NCBI GenBank assembly: GCA_002378975.1
Contig: DFST01000159.1
Location: forward strand, 1-10,623
Length of the DNA: 10,623 nucleotides
Source: Chitinophagaceae bacterium UBA3430
GTDB taxonomy: Bacteria; Bacteroidota; Bacteroidia; Chitinophagales; Chitinophagaceae
Direction of reading: 5' to 3'
Part shown: piece by piece, positions 1 through 7,712 of the stretch
Layout of the letters: every line of letters begins with the position of its first letter
How positions within the stretch are numbered: position 1 is the first letter of the stretch
Notes under the pieces: generated by a model
Database searches by the model: none
Told to the model about the DNA's origin: nothing
What the model saw: only the letters and a program-made list of their open reading frames with translations
Translations under genes and position numbers: made by a program

Positions 1-3000
1 ATCAATGGTACCACTTGGTCGCAAACGTTGAACATCCCGGCCAACACGGTCGACGCCTCCATCCTGATCCCTAAATCGGGTACGAATGATGCCCGGGTGC
101 TGACGGATGGCTATTCGAACAAAGGCATTCACATTGTAAGTGATGTTCCGGTGGCCGCCTATGCCCATCAATATGGAACCATGGTTTCCGGTGCCACCAT
201 GTTGATGCCGGTAGAGACCTATGGATATTCTTATTACTCCATCAATTATTATCAGGACCGTTCCCAAAGCAATCCACCTGAATGGTACTCTTGGTTTTTT
301 GTGATCGCTTCGGAAGACAACACGCGCATTCGCATTACCCCATCCGATACCACCAAGGCGGGTTGGTTGCCGGGGCAAACCTATACGGTCGACCTGAACA
401 AAGGAGAAATGTTTCATGTTTTTGGAAAAGGGGGTCCGTTCGGTTCGTTTCAACCCGAATACTGCAGCAAGGACATGACCGGATCTAAGATCGTGTCCAT
501 TCCGGGTTCGGATGGAGTTTGTCATCCGGTAGGCGTGTTTTCTGGTTCGGGTGGTTTGCGACTCTGTCGGGGAGACGGTGGAGAATTTGTACATCAACAA
601 GTTTTCCCATCTCAGGCATGGGGCACCCGCTACCTTACTTATCACACGATCAACAACACCGCCACCAACATCTTGGAGACGAACCGAAATTATTATCGGG
701 TCTGTGTACAAGATCCAACCACGATCGTAAAGCGAAACGGCGTTCCCTTGACGGGATTGATCAAGAATTTCTTTTATGAGTTCATGGATTCAACGGGGGG
801 CGATTACATCGAATCGGACAAGCCGATCTTGGTTTCTCAGTACACGACCAACAAAAATCAATGCTGGAATTTTCCCACCACCTCTCCATCACCACCCTCG
901 TATGGTGATCCGGAAATGTTTTACCTGAGTCCAATCGAACAGGGACAAAAATCTGTTCGGTTCTATGTAAGCCGGAAATCCTCGATCGATTATGTGTACG
1001 CAAACATTCACATTCCTACGATCGCTGTTTCATCCTTGCGAGTGGACGGTAACCCGATTCCAGCACCCTTCATTATTCCCCATCCGAATTATCCAAGCTA
1101 CTCGGTAGCGCTGACCCGTTTTATCGGACCAGCCGCTCAACATACCATCACTTGTGATTCGACTTTTACCGCCACGGTCTATGGATTGGGGAACTATGAA
1201 AGCTATGGGTACAACGTGGGTACATTCATCAATAACCTGAATTACTATGGTTATTTCAAGAATACACTGAATCCCGATCCAAAGCCCGACACCAGCACTT
1301 GTCCAAAAACCCCGGTTCGTCTTTTTGTGAAACTCGGTTACCCAGCTACTTCCATTCATTGGCGACTCAGTCAAGTGCCCGGATTGTTCCCCAACACAGA
1401 TTCTGTGATCAGCAACCCCATCCCGATCGGAACCGAGCTGATCAATGGTCGGGTTTATTATATATATACACTCCAACAGGATTTCACCTTTGCGCAAGCC
1501 GGTACATTCACCGTTCTTGTCGATTATACCGCTACCGTCATCGAGAATTGCAATCAAACTGACCGGGCTAAGATCATCGTCTTGGTAAAGCCCGGACCCA
1601 CGGCCGACTTCAATGCGATTGCTCCACTTTGCGTAAACCAACCCGTTCAACTCAACGGAAACCCAACAGCCGGGATTTACAATTTAGTCGGATACAATTG
1701 GCTTTTTTCAGACAACTCCACCGCCAATACCCTGAACACAATCAAGACATACTCTTCTTCCGGAGTTCAATCGATCCGCTTTCGAGTATTGGCAGACAAT
1801 GGATGTTTGGGAGACACCACCAAGACCATAACGATCAACGACATTCCAACTTCACTCTTCAACGCAAGCGGAAATATTTGCGCACGCGATTCCGTACTGT
1901 TCACCGATCTGTCTACCATCGCCACCGGATCGATCGCCACCAGAGAGTGGAATTTTGGCGATGGCACTACACTCATCCGAACAAACAATAACCCCTTTTA
2001 TCACACCTATTCACTGCCGGGTACTTATAATATTTGGATGACTACCACTTCGGCCAGTGGCTGTAAGGCCGATACGGCCCGCCGAACCATCACGGTGTAT
2101 GACCGACCCACAGCTGCTTTCACCATTGACCGGAACATTTGTGCCGGAGACTCGATCCAACTTACCGATGCATCAACCATCGCCGTAGGCAACATCCCCA
2201 CGCGAGAATGGGATTTTGGGGATGGAACCAGCAGCATTCGAACCAATGCATCTCCTTTCTTCCACCCCTATTCATCGCCGGGAACCTATACCATTCGCCT
2301 AGTTGTTAAAAGCGATCAGGGTTGTGCCAGCGACACCACCAGCGTCACCATTCAGGTAACAGCAAAACCCGTCGTTCAATTCACCATGAACGGAAAGGCA
2401 TGCGTAGATAGCAGCTGGACATTCACTTCTTCACTGAGCGGTTCGGGTATAACCTGGTTTTGGTCGTTTGGCGACGGTCAGGTTGCTCAGTCTAACACCA
2501 GCAATCAAATCATTCATACCTACCTGAATAGTCAAACCAACCTGACGATTAAACATTGGATTGTATACGCGTCAGGTTGCAGAAGCGATACGTCCGAACA
2601 GGTGATTCCCCGGATCGATCTTAATCCGATAGCGCAATTCACCACCTCCGACACACTTTGCGTCAATCAAGCGGTTCGGTTTCAAAGCAACAATACCGGC
2701 ATACAAGTTTGGGAGTGGGATCTCGGCAATCGTCGCTCTAATCAAGCGCCCCCTCTCTCCAACACCTATACCGGCGTGGGCTCATTTATAACTCAATTGA
2801 GGGTTCAAAATGGTTCTGGTTGTTGGTCGTTGCCAATCCAAAAAACACTCACTATAAATCCATTACCGATTTTGACTGCCGGTTCAGATAAAATGATCCA
2901 ATCGGGGGTTGGTATAACGTTAGATGGCGCTCTGACCAACGCGGTCGATCATTTATTTTATTGGACACCGGGTGCCTTCCTGAGTAGCACCACCGTGTTG

Positions 3001-3375
3001 ACACCGGTAGCCACTCCTCCTGCCGGTACGTATGTATATCAGATTCAGGCCACACACCGAATCAATCATTGTATCAATCGGGATCAGATGATCTTGACGG
3101 TGTTCGATAAGCTGGCTATTCCAACCGGTTTCACCCCCAACCGCGATGGAAAGAACGACGTGTGGAATATTCCCGGATTGGCTTTGTATCCGAAATCGAT
3201 TGTGCGCGTATTTGATCGAGCCGGACAATTGATGTATTTAAGCAACTCCTCCAGTCGCCCCTGGGATGGACAATACAAAGGCATTCCGCTTCCCGCAGGC
3301 GCATATGTATATATGATTGAGTTAAAAGATGAAAAGAATCAAGTATTGAAAGGGACCCTTTTATTGATCCGATAA
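1..3375 (+). CDS. Secreted multidomain PKD-repeat surface protein with IgGFc-binding-like N-terminal region and type B T9SS sorting domain (5' partial)
   Basis: The reading frame is open from the first base, so the true start and signal peptide lie to the left; the TTG at 28 is not a credible start. Roughly residues 1-410 resemble the IgGFc-binding-protein N-terminal domain found in many bacterial surface proteins (PVAAYAHQYG near 148, FPSQAWGTRY near 607, YGLGNYESYGY near 1180). An Ig-like stretch follows, then five PKD-like domains starting near 1609, 1858, 2119, 2380 and 2638. The cores WNFGDG, WDFGDG and WSFGDG are clear in the middle three; the first (WLFSDN) and fifth (WDLGN) are degenerate. 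Each has an early Cys and a later Gly-Cys, consistent with a disulfide. Another Ig-like segment leads to a CHU_C domain at about 3118-3372 (FTPNRDGKNDVW, RVFDRAGQLMY, PAGAYVYMIEL), which in Bacteroidota directs export by the type IX system. The likely role is adhesion or cell-surface binding; the ligand is unknown. It ends 13 nt before a response regulator gene. Confidence 0.9.
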   Translation: MNGTTWSQTLNIPANTVDASILIPKSGTNDARVLTDGYSNKGIHIVSDVPVAAYAHQYGTMVSGATMLMPVETYGYSYYSINYYQDRSQSNPPEWYSWFFVIASEDNTRIRITPSDTTKAGWLPGQTYTVDLNKGEMFHVFGKGGPFGSFQPEYCSKDMTGSKIVSIPGSDGVCHPVGVFSGSGGLRLCRGDGGEFVHQQVFPSQAWGTRYLTYHTINNTATNILETNRNYYRVCVQDPTTIVKRNGVPLTGLIKNFFYEFMDSTGGDYIESDKPILVSQYTTNKNQCWNFPTTSPSPPSYGDPEMFYLSPIEQGQKSVRFYVSRKSSIDYVYANIHIPTIAVSSLRVDGNPIPAPFIIPHPNYPSYSVALTRFIGPAAQHTITCDSTFTATVYGLGNYESYGYNVGTFINNLNYYGYFKNTLNPDPKPDTSTCPKTPVRLFVKLGYPATSIHWRLSQVPGLFPNTDSVISNPIPIGTELINGRVYYIYTLQQDFTFAQAGTFTVLVDYTATVIENCNQTDRAKIIVLVKPGPTADFNAIAPLCVNQPVQLNGNPTAGIYNLVGYNWLFSDNSTANTLNTIKTYSSSGVQSIRFRVLADNGCLGDTTKTITINDIPTSLFNASGNICARDSVLFTDLSTIATGSIATREWNFGDGTTLIRTNNNPFYHTYSLPGTYNIWMTTTSASGCKADTARRTITVYDRPTAAFTIDRNICAGDSIQLTDASTIAVGNIPTREWDFGDGTSSIRTNASPFFHPYSSPGTYTIRLVVKSDQGCASDTTSVTIQVTAKPVVQFTMNGKACVDSSWTFTSSLSGSGITWFWSFGDGQVAQSNTSNQIIHTYLNSQTNLTIKHWIVYASGCRSDTSEQVIPRIDLNPIAQFTTSDTLCVNQAVRFQSNNTGIQVWEWDLGNRRSNQAPPLSNTYTGVGSFITQLRVQNGSGCWSLPIQKTLTINPLPILTAGSDKMIQSGVGITLDGALTNAVDHLFYWTPGAFLSSTTVLTPVATPPAGTYVYQIQATHRINHCINRDQMILTVFDKLAIPTGFTPNRDGKNDVWNIPGLALYPKSIVRVFDRAGQLMYLSNSSSRPWDGQYKGIPLPAGAYVYMIELKDEKNQVLKGTLLLIR
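1609..2868 (+). repeat. Tandem PKD-domain repeats within the surface protein
   Basis: Five domain-sized units lie head to tail. Anchored on the conserved Phe codon that opens each unit, they start at 1609, 1858, 2119, 2380 and 2638, giving spacings of 249, 261, 261 and 258 nt. Units two and three are the most alike: both contain a NICA.DS segment, a STIA.G.I.TREW.FGDGT segment and an SPGTY or LPGTY segment at matching places, which points to a fairly recent duplication. The DNA has drifted at many third positions, so this is not a fresh exact repeat. Confidence 0.8.
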
Positions 3376-3388
3376 AAAACTTATTGTC

Positions 3389-4045
3389 ATGAACCTGATA
3401 GAAGTACAAAATATTCCTGTTGACCAAAAAGTGGAAGAGCCGCGCGTTCTTTTAGCAGATGATCACAGTATGATTCGTCGCGGATTAAAAATTTTCCTAC
3501 AGCTTAATGTGGGTTGTCAGCAAATCGGTGAAGTCGTGTCTTGTTCGGATCTATTGAAGGAGGCGATCAAGAAAAACTATACACACCTGATTCTCGACAT
3601 CATCTTGAAGGACGGGAACAGCTTGGAGATCATACCCAGCATTCGCCGCTTGGCACCGGACCTGAAAATCATGATCTTCTCCATGCAACCCCCAGAGATC
3701 TATGGGCCGGCCGTTCGACAGTATGGTATTTCACACTATATGCATAAATCAGCCGGAGAGGAAGAGATGGTGGAAAGTTTGAAAAAATTTCTGTCGGATG
3801 GTATTTCTGAAAGTGGCGAGGCCCGACCAACCCTCGGTTCCAATCCCTTCTCTACACTAGCTCCCCGCGAACTGGAGATCTTACATTATTTATTGAGGGG
3901 TTACGGAACAAAATCCGTCGGAGAAACGCTGAATCTTCGAATGAGCACGGTATCCACTGTCAAAACCCGGATCTTTGAAAAGACCAAAGCCAAAAACCTG
4001 AAAGATCTTTTGGAGCTTGCTTCCTTGTACAATCTGAATTTTTGA
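3389..4045 (+). CDS. NarL/LuxR-family two-component response regulator
   Basis: This is a 218-residue DNA-binding response regulator. The receiver domain covers about residues 18-136, with acidic residues D24 and D25, the phospho-acceptor D70 in LILDIILKDG, the switch Ser98 in IMIFSM and conserved Lys120. The C-terminal LuxR-type helix-turn-helix covers about residues 157-215 (LAPRELEILHYLLRGY, then MSTVSTVKTRIFEK as recognition helix). All catalytic receiver residues are present, so it should be phosphorylated and act as a transcription factor. ATG 3389 is the only start that keeps the whole receiver domain; a roughly 17-residue leader precedes it. It starts 13 nt after the surface protein and lies 29 nt before the sensor kinase, its probable partner. 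Targets are unknown; the upstream surface gene or its own operon are plausible candidates. Confidence 0.93.
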   Translation: MNLIEVQNIPVDQKVEEPRVLLADDHSMIRRGLKIFLQLNVGCQQIGEVVSCSDLLKEAIKKNYTHLILDIILKDGNSLEIIPSIRRLAPDLKIMIFSMQPPEIYGPAVRQYGISHYMHKSAGEEEMVESLKKFLSDGISESGEARPTLGSNPFSTLAPRELEILHYLLRGYGTKSVGETLNLRMSTVSTVKTRIFEKTKAKNLKDLLELASLYNLNF

Positions 4046-4050
4046 TCAAG

Positions 4051-4070
4051 CTGTCTTATCTTGAAGACAG
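4051..4070 (+). promoter_or_regulatory. Perfect 7-bp inverted repeat (hairpin or operator) between response regulator and kinase genes
   Basis: CTGTCTT at 4051-4057 is mirrored by AAGACAG at 4064-4070 with a 6-nt spacer, and the repeat ends 4 nt before the ATG at 4075. In RNA it would form a small stem-loop over the ribosome-binding region of the kinase; as DNA it could be a binding site for a dimeric protein. A competing pairing also exists (TCAAG at 4046-4050 with CTTGA at 4060-4064). No T-tract follows, so it is not an intrinsic terminator. The repeat is seen directly; its role is inferred. Confidence 0.45.
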
Positions 4071-4074
4071 ACAC

Positions 4075-7000
4075 ATGAAACGGATTCTGTTTTTTTGTTT
4101 TGTTTTAGGATCCTGGATCTATCCGATCAGCCTTCGGGCCCAATCGGATCTCGGATTTCGTACGTTCAATTATACGACCGAAAACGGATTGCCATCGAAT
4201 GGCATCAAAGGATTACAGTGGGACGAAGAGTCTGGATTTCTGTGGATTGCAACCGAGGCTGGGATCTCCCGATTCAACGGAATTGAATTCGTAAACTTTA
4301 CAAGAAGCAATACCTCGTTCATTTCCTCCGAACGAATGCGATTTATGGCGCGCAACCGAAAGGGGGGAATACGGGTAGTTGATATGGATGGAAATATTTT
4401 AGGTGTTTCAAAAAATCGTCCCATTCCGCTTTTCAGTCGAACAGAACAAATTGGTGTACAAGAAACACGTTTGTTCGGTATTGCCGTTTCGGACAGTTTT
4501 TTCAACACCGGTTTTGCCCAGCCCACTATTCGAGTCCCGTTTCCCTTTGCCCAAGTTATTCCCCGATCCGATCTGGCCACAATTTTGATCCATCCAGACG
4601 GGGGTGTTCTCCGAATCGATGCACAAAACAAGACCTCTGCCCCGTTGGCGGAATTGGGCAACAACAACAAATCCGGATTTGTCATTGGAGACCAGGTGTT
4701 TCTTTGTAAGCAGGAATCGAGTTCAATCTATCGGTACGATGAGCCCAAGAAAAGGTTGGAACAAATTCAACCCCCTTTGTCAATTGAAAACCTGAAAATA
4801 TATTGGGAAAATGGCATGGATTTTCCGATCGCGATCAATGGAAACAACGCTTGGGTGATTCGCTATGAAAACAACAGGCTGATTTTCGATCTAATTTGTT
4901 CCACCGTTCCCGATCTCGGACTGATCAAATATGTACAATATAGCAGCGCCAAGGGGTTGCTTTTCTTGGGTACCGCCTCTCGGGGCTTTGCGGTAGTTCG
5001 AAAAAATCGGGTAGTACAGGTAAAAAGACCACACACCTCTTCCGCAGACTTAAGCGCCTACTATTCACAGTTAGAATTATCCGGGGAAACCATCCTTACC
5101 AACGAGGGGCATTTGCTGGGATTGAAACAGGATCGTGCCTTGCCGCCTATTATAAATAAGTTCGGTTATTCGCTGTATCGAGATGGAGATTCGTTGATCT
5201 GGTACTCGGGGGGGCGTCCTGGAATGCTAAAAGGTAGCATGCTACATCGACTGGATCTTGTAAATAAAAAAGATGTCTTTTTTGACCACGTACCCATATT
5301 CAATGTTTTTGGATTCGCCCGGTGGAAAAATGATGTGCTCATAGGGTCGCATCAAGGTTTAGGGGTTTTGAGTACAGACTCCTTGCGTTTCTTGTTCAGG
5401 TCCGACCCAAAAAATCCCGGCGAATCCATATCCTTCAGCCTATTGGAAGTCGAGCCTGGGGTCTATAGTATGGCCTCTTGCTCCGGGTGGATTCGTTTTG
5501 ATCTGAACTCAATGCGATCAGATACGCTTTTAAAACTACCCGGATATTGTGTTCGTTCACAAGTGCGTATAGGAGACTATATTTTTATAGGAACCTATGG
5601 AAGAGGAATCTACCTGTACCATCGGGGAAAGTTGAAAAGCATTCCGCTTGATAAAAACAACTTTCTCTTGTATACCCACTGCTTTATTCCGGATAAGGAT
5701 GGGTTTGTTTGGATGAGTACCAATCGGGGGGTGTTCAAGGCTTCTGTAAAAGAGATGGTACAGGGTTTCGAAACAGCCAACAACAGCGTCTATTATCACT
5801 ACTACGGCAGAAACGACGGAATGGATATGACTGAAATGAATGGGGGGTGCTCTCCCTGTGCCATTACACTAAAAAATGGCAGCATATCTTTTCCATCGAT
5901 GGATGGCTTGCTTTGGGTAGATCCAGCGACAGCCACGCCGTTGCTGCCAGACGGTCCCATCCATTTCGATGAAATTCGGATCAACAATCGGATCGTGGAT
6001 GAGCTTTTCTTTTCGGGCGGAGCCATCTCCCACTCGGAGAACAACATTTACATACGCTTGGCTTATTCGGCTTGGTGTAATCCGGAAAACATCTACTTGG
6101 AATATCAGCTGACAGACTCCGCTCAATGGAATCCGGTATTGATATCGGATGGTTCCATCATTCGATTTAACAACCTAGCACCAGGAAAATATGATCTGCG
6201 CATTCGGAAAAGAAATGGATTTGGAGAAAATAATTTTTCATACAAAACCCTCTCGTTTTCCATTGGTATGGCTTGGTATAACCATCCGCTGGTTTATCTG
6301 TTTGGGGTGCTCCTTTTAGCGCTTTCCATATATCAGTTCTCTAGATATCAGAACAGGAAATTGCTAAAAAGACAAGCTGCACTCGAACGGATGGTTGGCG
6401 AAAAAACCCGCGACCTAAAGGAACAAAATAGCTTACTGGAAAAAAACAACAACATTAAAACCAGGCTGATATCGATCATCAGTCACGACATTGTAACTCC
6501 CCTGAAATTCTTAACGGTAGCCGGAAGGGGGTTGACCGAGAAGCGAGATCGCTTGTCGGAGGAAGTACAACAAGAAACAATACGAGAGATAACCGATACC
6601 GCTCAAGAATTACAGCTTCTATCCACAAACATCCTGAACTGGATCAAATACCAAAGCGAAAACCGTCGATTGCTTCCGGTATTATTCAAACCACAAGAGT
6701 TGGCCTCACAGGTCTTTGGTGTGCTGAACTCGTTGGCAAAAGAAAAAGGAATCGTGTTGAGCAATCAGATCGACCCCGGACTTAAAGTAATTCAGTACAC
6801 AGAGCCTACGAAGATCTTGATCTACAATCTCGTTTCCAATTCAATCCGGTATTCTGACCAAGGAGTTGTTGAGGTTTCGATAAACAAGCTGGGTGACGAT
6901 GGTTTTGTTTTGATCGTTCGTGACAATGGCATTGGAATGTTGGAGGGAAAAATCAGAAACATATTGAACGACGATGTTCAGGTGCGTGAGATTTCGGCGG

Positions 7001-7155
7001 AAAAAAGAAGCGGACACGGCTTGGGGTATCTAATCATCAAGGATCTGGTTCGATGGATGAATGCCAAACTGGAGATAGAATCAAAAATCGGGGTAGGAAC
7101 CATAGTTCGGGTGGTTTTTCGTTCTGCTAAACTCAGCCCTTCAGAAATGGCTTGA
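4075..7155 (+). CDS. Periplasmic-propeller (Reg_prop/Y_Y_Y) sensor histidine kinase
   Basis: This is a 1026-residue sensor kinase. I chose ATG 4075 because it opens directly on a signal peptide (MKRILFFCFVLGSW..., cleavage likely after LRA); the in-frame TTG at 4042 would put 11 polar residues in front of it. The periplasmic part has beta-propeller blades of the two-component-regulator type (FLWIATEAGISRF, LFLGTASRGF, VLIGSHQGLGVL, FIGTYGRGIYLY, FVWMSTNRGVF), a CSPC motif at C592/C595, and a Y_Y_Y-like domain at about 640-730. One transmembrane helix (about 738-755) leads into a coiled coil, a HisKA domain with phospho-acceptor H804 in SHDIVTPL, and a HATPase domain (N-box N918/N922, D950NGIG, then SGHGLG at 979-984). 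D805 and T808 fit the E/DxxT phosphatase motif, so it may both phosphorylate and dephosphorylate its partner. It has no receiver or HTH fused to it; the upstream response regulator is the probable partner. The ligand is unknown. Confidence 0.92.
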   Translation: MKRILFFCFVLGSWIYPISLRAQSDLGFRTFNYTTENGLPSNGIKGLQWDEESGFLWIATEAGISRFNGIEFVNFTRSNTSFISSERMRFMARNRKGGIRVVDMDGNILGVSKNRPIPLFSRTEQIGVQETRLFGIAVSDSFFNTGFAQPTIRVPFPFAQVIPRSDLATILIHPDGGVLRIDAQNKTSAPLAELGNNNKSGFVIGDQVFLCKQESSSIYRYDEPKKRLEQIQPPLSIENLKIYWENGMDFPIAINGNNAWVIRYENNRLIFDLICSTVPDLGLIKYVQYSSAKGLLFLGTASRGFAVVRKNRVVQVKRPHTSSADLSAYYSQLELSGETILTNEGHLLGLKQDRALPPIINKFGYSLYRDGDSLIWYSGGRPGMLKGSMLHRLDLVNKKDVFFDHVPIFNVFGFARWKNDVLIGSHQGLGVLSTDSLRFLFRSDPKNPGESISFSLLEVEPGVYSMASCSGWIRFDLNSMRSDTLLKLPGYCVRSQVRIGDYIFIGTYGRGIYLYHRGKLKSIPLDKNNFLLYTHCFIPDKDGFVWMSTNRGVFKASVKEMVQGFETANNSVYYHYYGRNDGMDMTEMNGGCSPCAITLKNGSISFPSMDGLLWVDPATATPLLPDGPIHFDEIRINNRIVDELFFSGGAISHSENNIYIRLAYSAWCNPENIYLEYQLTDSAQWNPVLISDGSIIRFNNLAPGKYDLRIRKRNGFGENNFSYKTLSFSIGMAWYNHPLVYLFGVLLLALSIYQFSRYQNRKLLKRQAALERMVGEKTRDLKEQNSLLEKNNNIKTRLISIISHDIVTPLKFLTVAGRGLTEKRDRLSEEVQQETIREITDTAQELQLLSTNILNWIKYQSENRRLLPVLFKPQELASQVFGVLNSLAKEKGIVLSNQIDPGLKVIQYTEPTKILIYNLVSNSIRYSDQGVVEVSINKLGDDGFVLIVRDNGIGMLEGKIRNILNDDVQVREISAEKRSGHGLGYLIIKDLVRWMNAKLEIESKIGVGTIVRVVFRSAKLSPSEMA

Positions 7156-7603
7156 TCCGATCTGCTTCAAAACCGCGGCCGATCAAATAGGTCATCGTCT
7201 TCTCTTTGCGCAAGGCCATGTGCCCGGTCAGTTGTTCCATCTTCGCTTTTGCCAGCCGTTCAATGACCCGGTCGTACTCCTCTTCATCAATCTCGGCCAA
7301 CCCTTTCCGGATGCAATACTCACTGACCTTGTTCTGCTTTAATGAGTACCGGATCTTGTTTCGCCCCCACCGATTTACCCGAAACTTACCCCCAGCATAG
7401 ACCCGGGCAAACCGCTCTTCGTTTAGATAATCCCCCTCGATCAACTTGGACACGATCTCCTCCTGGTCGGCCCGCCAAACACCCAGGCTCCGGAGTTTTT
7501 CCCGAACCTCCTCGTGACAACGCTCCCGGTATCCGCAAAAATGCTGCAGCTGCCGAATCGCTTGCTCAGGAGTAGATCGTTTGTAGTTGGGAAATGGGGC
7601 CAT
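7133..7603 (-). CDS. recX: Regulatory protein RecX (RecA modulator)
   Basis: RecX proteins bind RecA filaments and modulate, usually restrain, recombination and the SOS response. From the ATG whose complement is at 7601-7603 the protein has 156 residues, a normal length for the family. An upstream GTG (complement 7634-7636) would add 11 residues without family similarity and extend into the promoter region, so I reject it. Recognisable RecX segments are the helical start FCGYRERCHEEVREKL, the core DYLNEERFARVYAGGKFRVNRWG, and the final YLIGRGFEADRI, matching the family's repeated three-helix modules. The gene is divergent from dnaN, not beside recA. Its last 23 bp overlap the sensor kinase gene on the other strand. 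Confidence 0.93.
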   Translation of the reverse strand: MAPFPNYKRSTPEQAIRQLQHFCGYRERCHEEVREKLRSLGVWRADQEEIVSKLIEGDYLNEERFARVYAGGKFRVNRWGRNKIRYSLKQNKVSEYCIRKGLAEIDEEEYDRVIERLAKAKMEQLTGHMALRKEKTMTYLIGRGFEADRIKPFLKG

Positions 7604-7665
7604 GGCTGATAAACCGGAAGTCAGGCGAATATCCACGCGTAATCCCCCAAGCTCTCCGGTAGCCC

Positions 7666-7673
7666 CAAAAATA
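7666..7673 (-). promoter_or_regulatory. Candidate -7 promoter element for recX
   Basis: Read on the - strand this is TATTTTTG, a full match to the Bacteroidota -7 consensus TAnnTTTG. It lies about 60 bp upstream of the recX start, inside the recX-dnaN divergent region. The nearest upstream TTG is 27 bp away, longer than the usual spacing to the -33 element, so support rests on the -7 match only. Confidence 0.35.
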
Positions 7674-7675
7674 TG

Positions 7676-7683
7676 TAGTTTCG
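7676..7683 (+). promoter_or_regulatory. Candidate -7 promoter element for dnaN
   Basis: TAGTTTCG matches the Bacteroidota -7 consensus TAnnTTTG at all but one fixed position and lies 29 bp upstream of the dnaN start. This would give a leader of roughly 20-25 nt. No TTG is visible at the expected -33 distance. It lies 2 bp from the opposite-strand recX candidate. Confidence 0.3.
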
Positions 7684-7712
7684 TGACCCTAGTTAATCCC
7701 CAAATCGTTCAC

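Noticed and set aside
1458..1470. Short TA-rich alternating run
   Set aside because: It encodes the Tyr-Ile-Tyr part of the surface protein and is too short to count as a meaningful repeat.
1030..1650. 206-codon open frame on the - strand inside the surface protein gene
   Set aside because: It lies antisense to a continuous, domain-rich coding region and has no recognisable domain.
4042..4074. In-frame TTG start for the sensor kinase overlapping the response regulator stop
   Set aside because: It would prefix 11 mainly polar residues to a clear signal peptide that begins exactly at ATG 4075.
7152..7186. Inverted repeat TTGATC...GATCAA at the kinase/recX junction as a bidirectional terminator
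   Set aside because: It is only 6 bp with a 23-nt loop and no T-tract on either side.
7604..7636. GTG start extending recX by 11 residues
   Set aside because: The ATG ending at 7603 gives a normal-length RecX, and the extension has no family similarity.
7629..7637. DnaA-box-like ATATCCACG upstream of dnaN
   Set aside because: It differs from TTATCCACA at two positions, stands alone, and there is no dnaA or AT-rich unwinding region nearby, so it is not evidence for an origin.
7613..7660. ACCGGA/TCCGGT inverted repeat in the recX-dnaN intergenic region
   Set aside because: The 6-bp arms are 36 bp apart and could easily arise by chance.
7587..7712. Upstream ATG extending dnaN by 42 residues
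   Set aside because: The added residues do not resemble a clamp, overlap recX and cover the promoter region; MKFLVN at 7713 is the usual clamp start.
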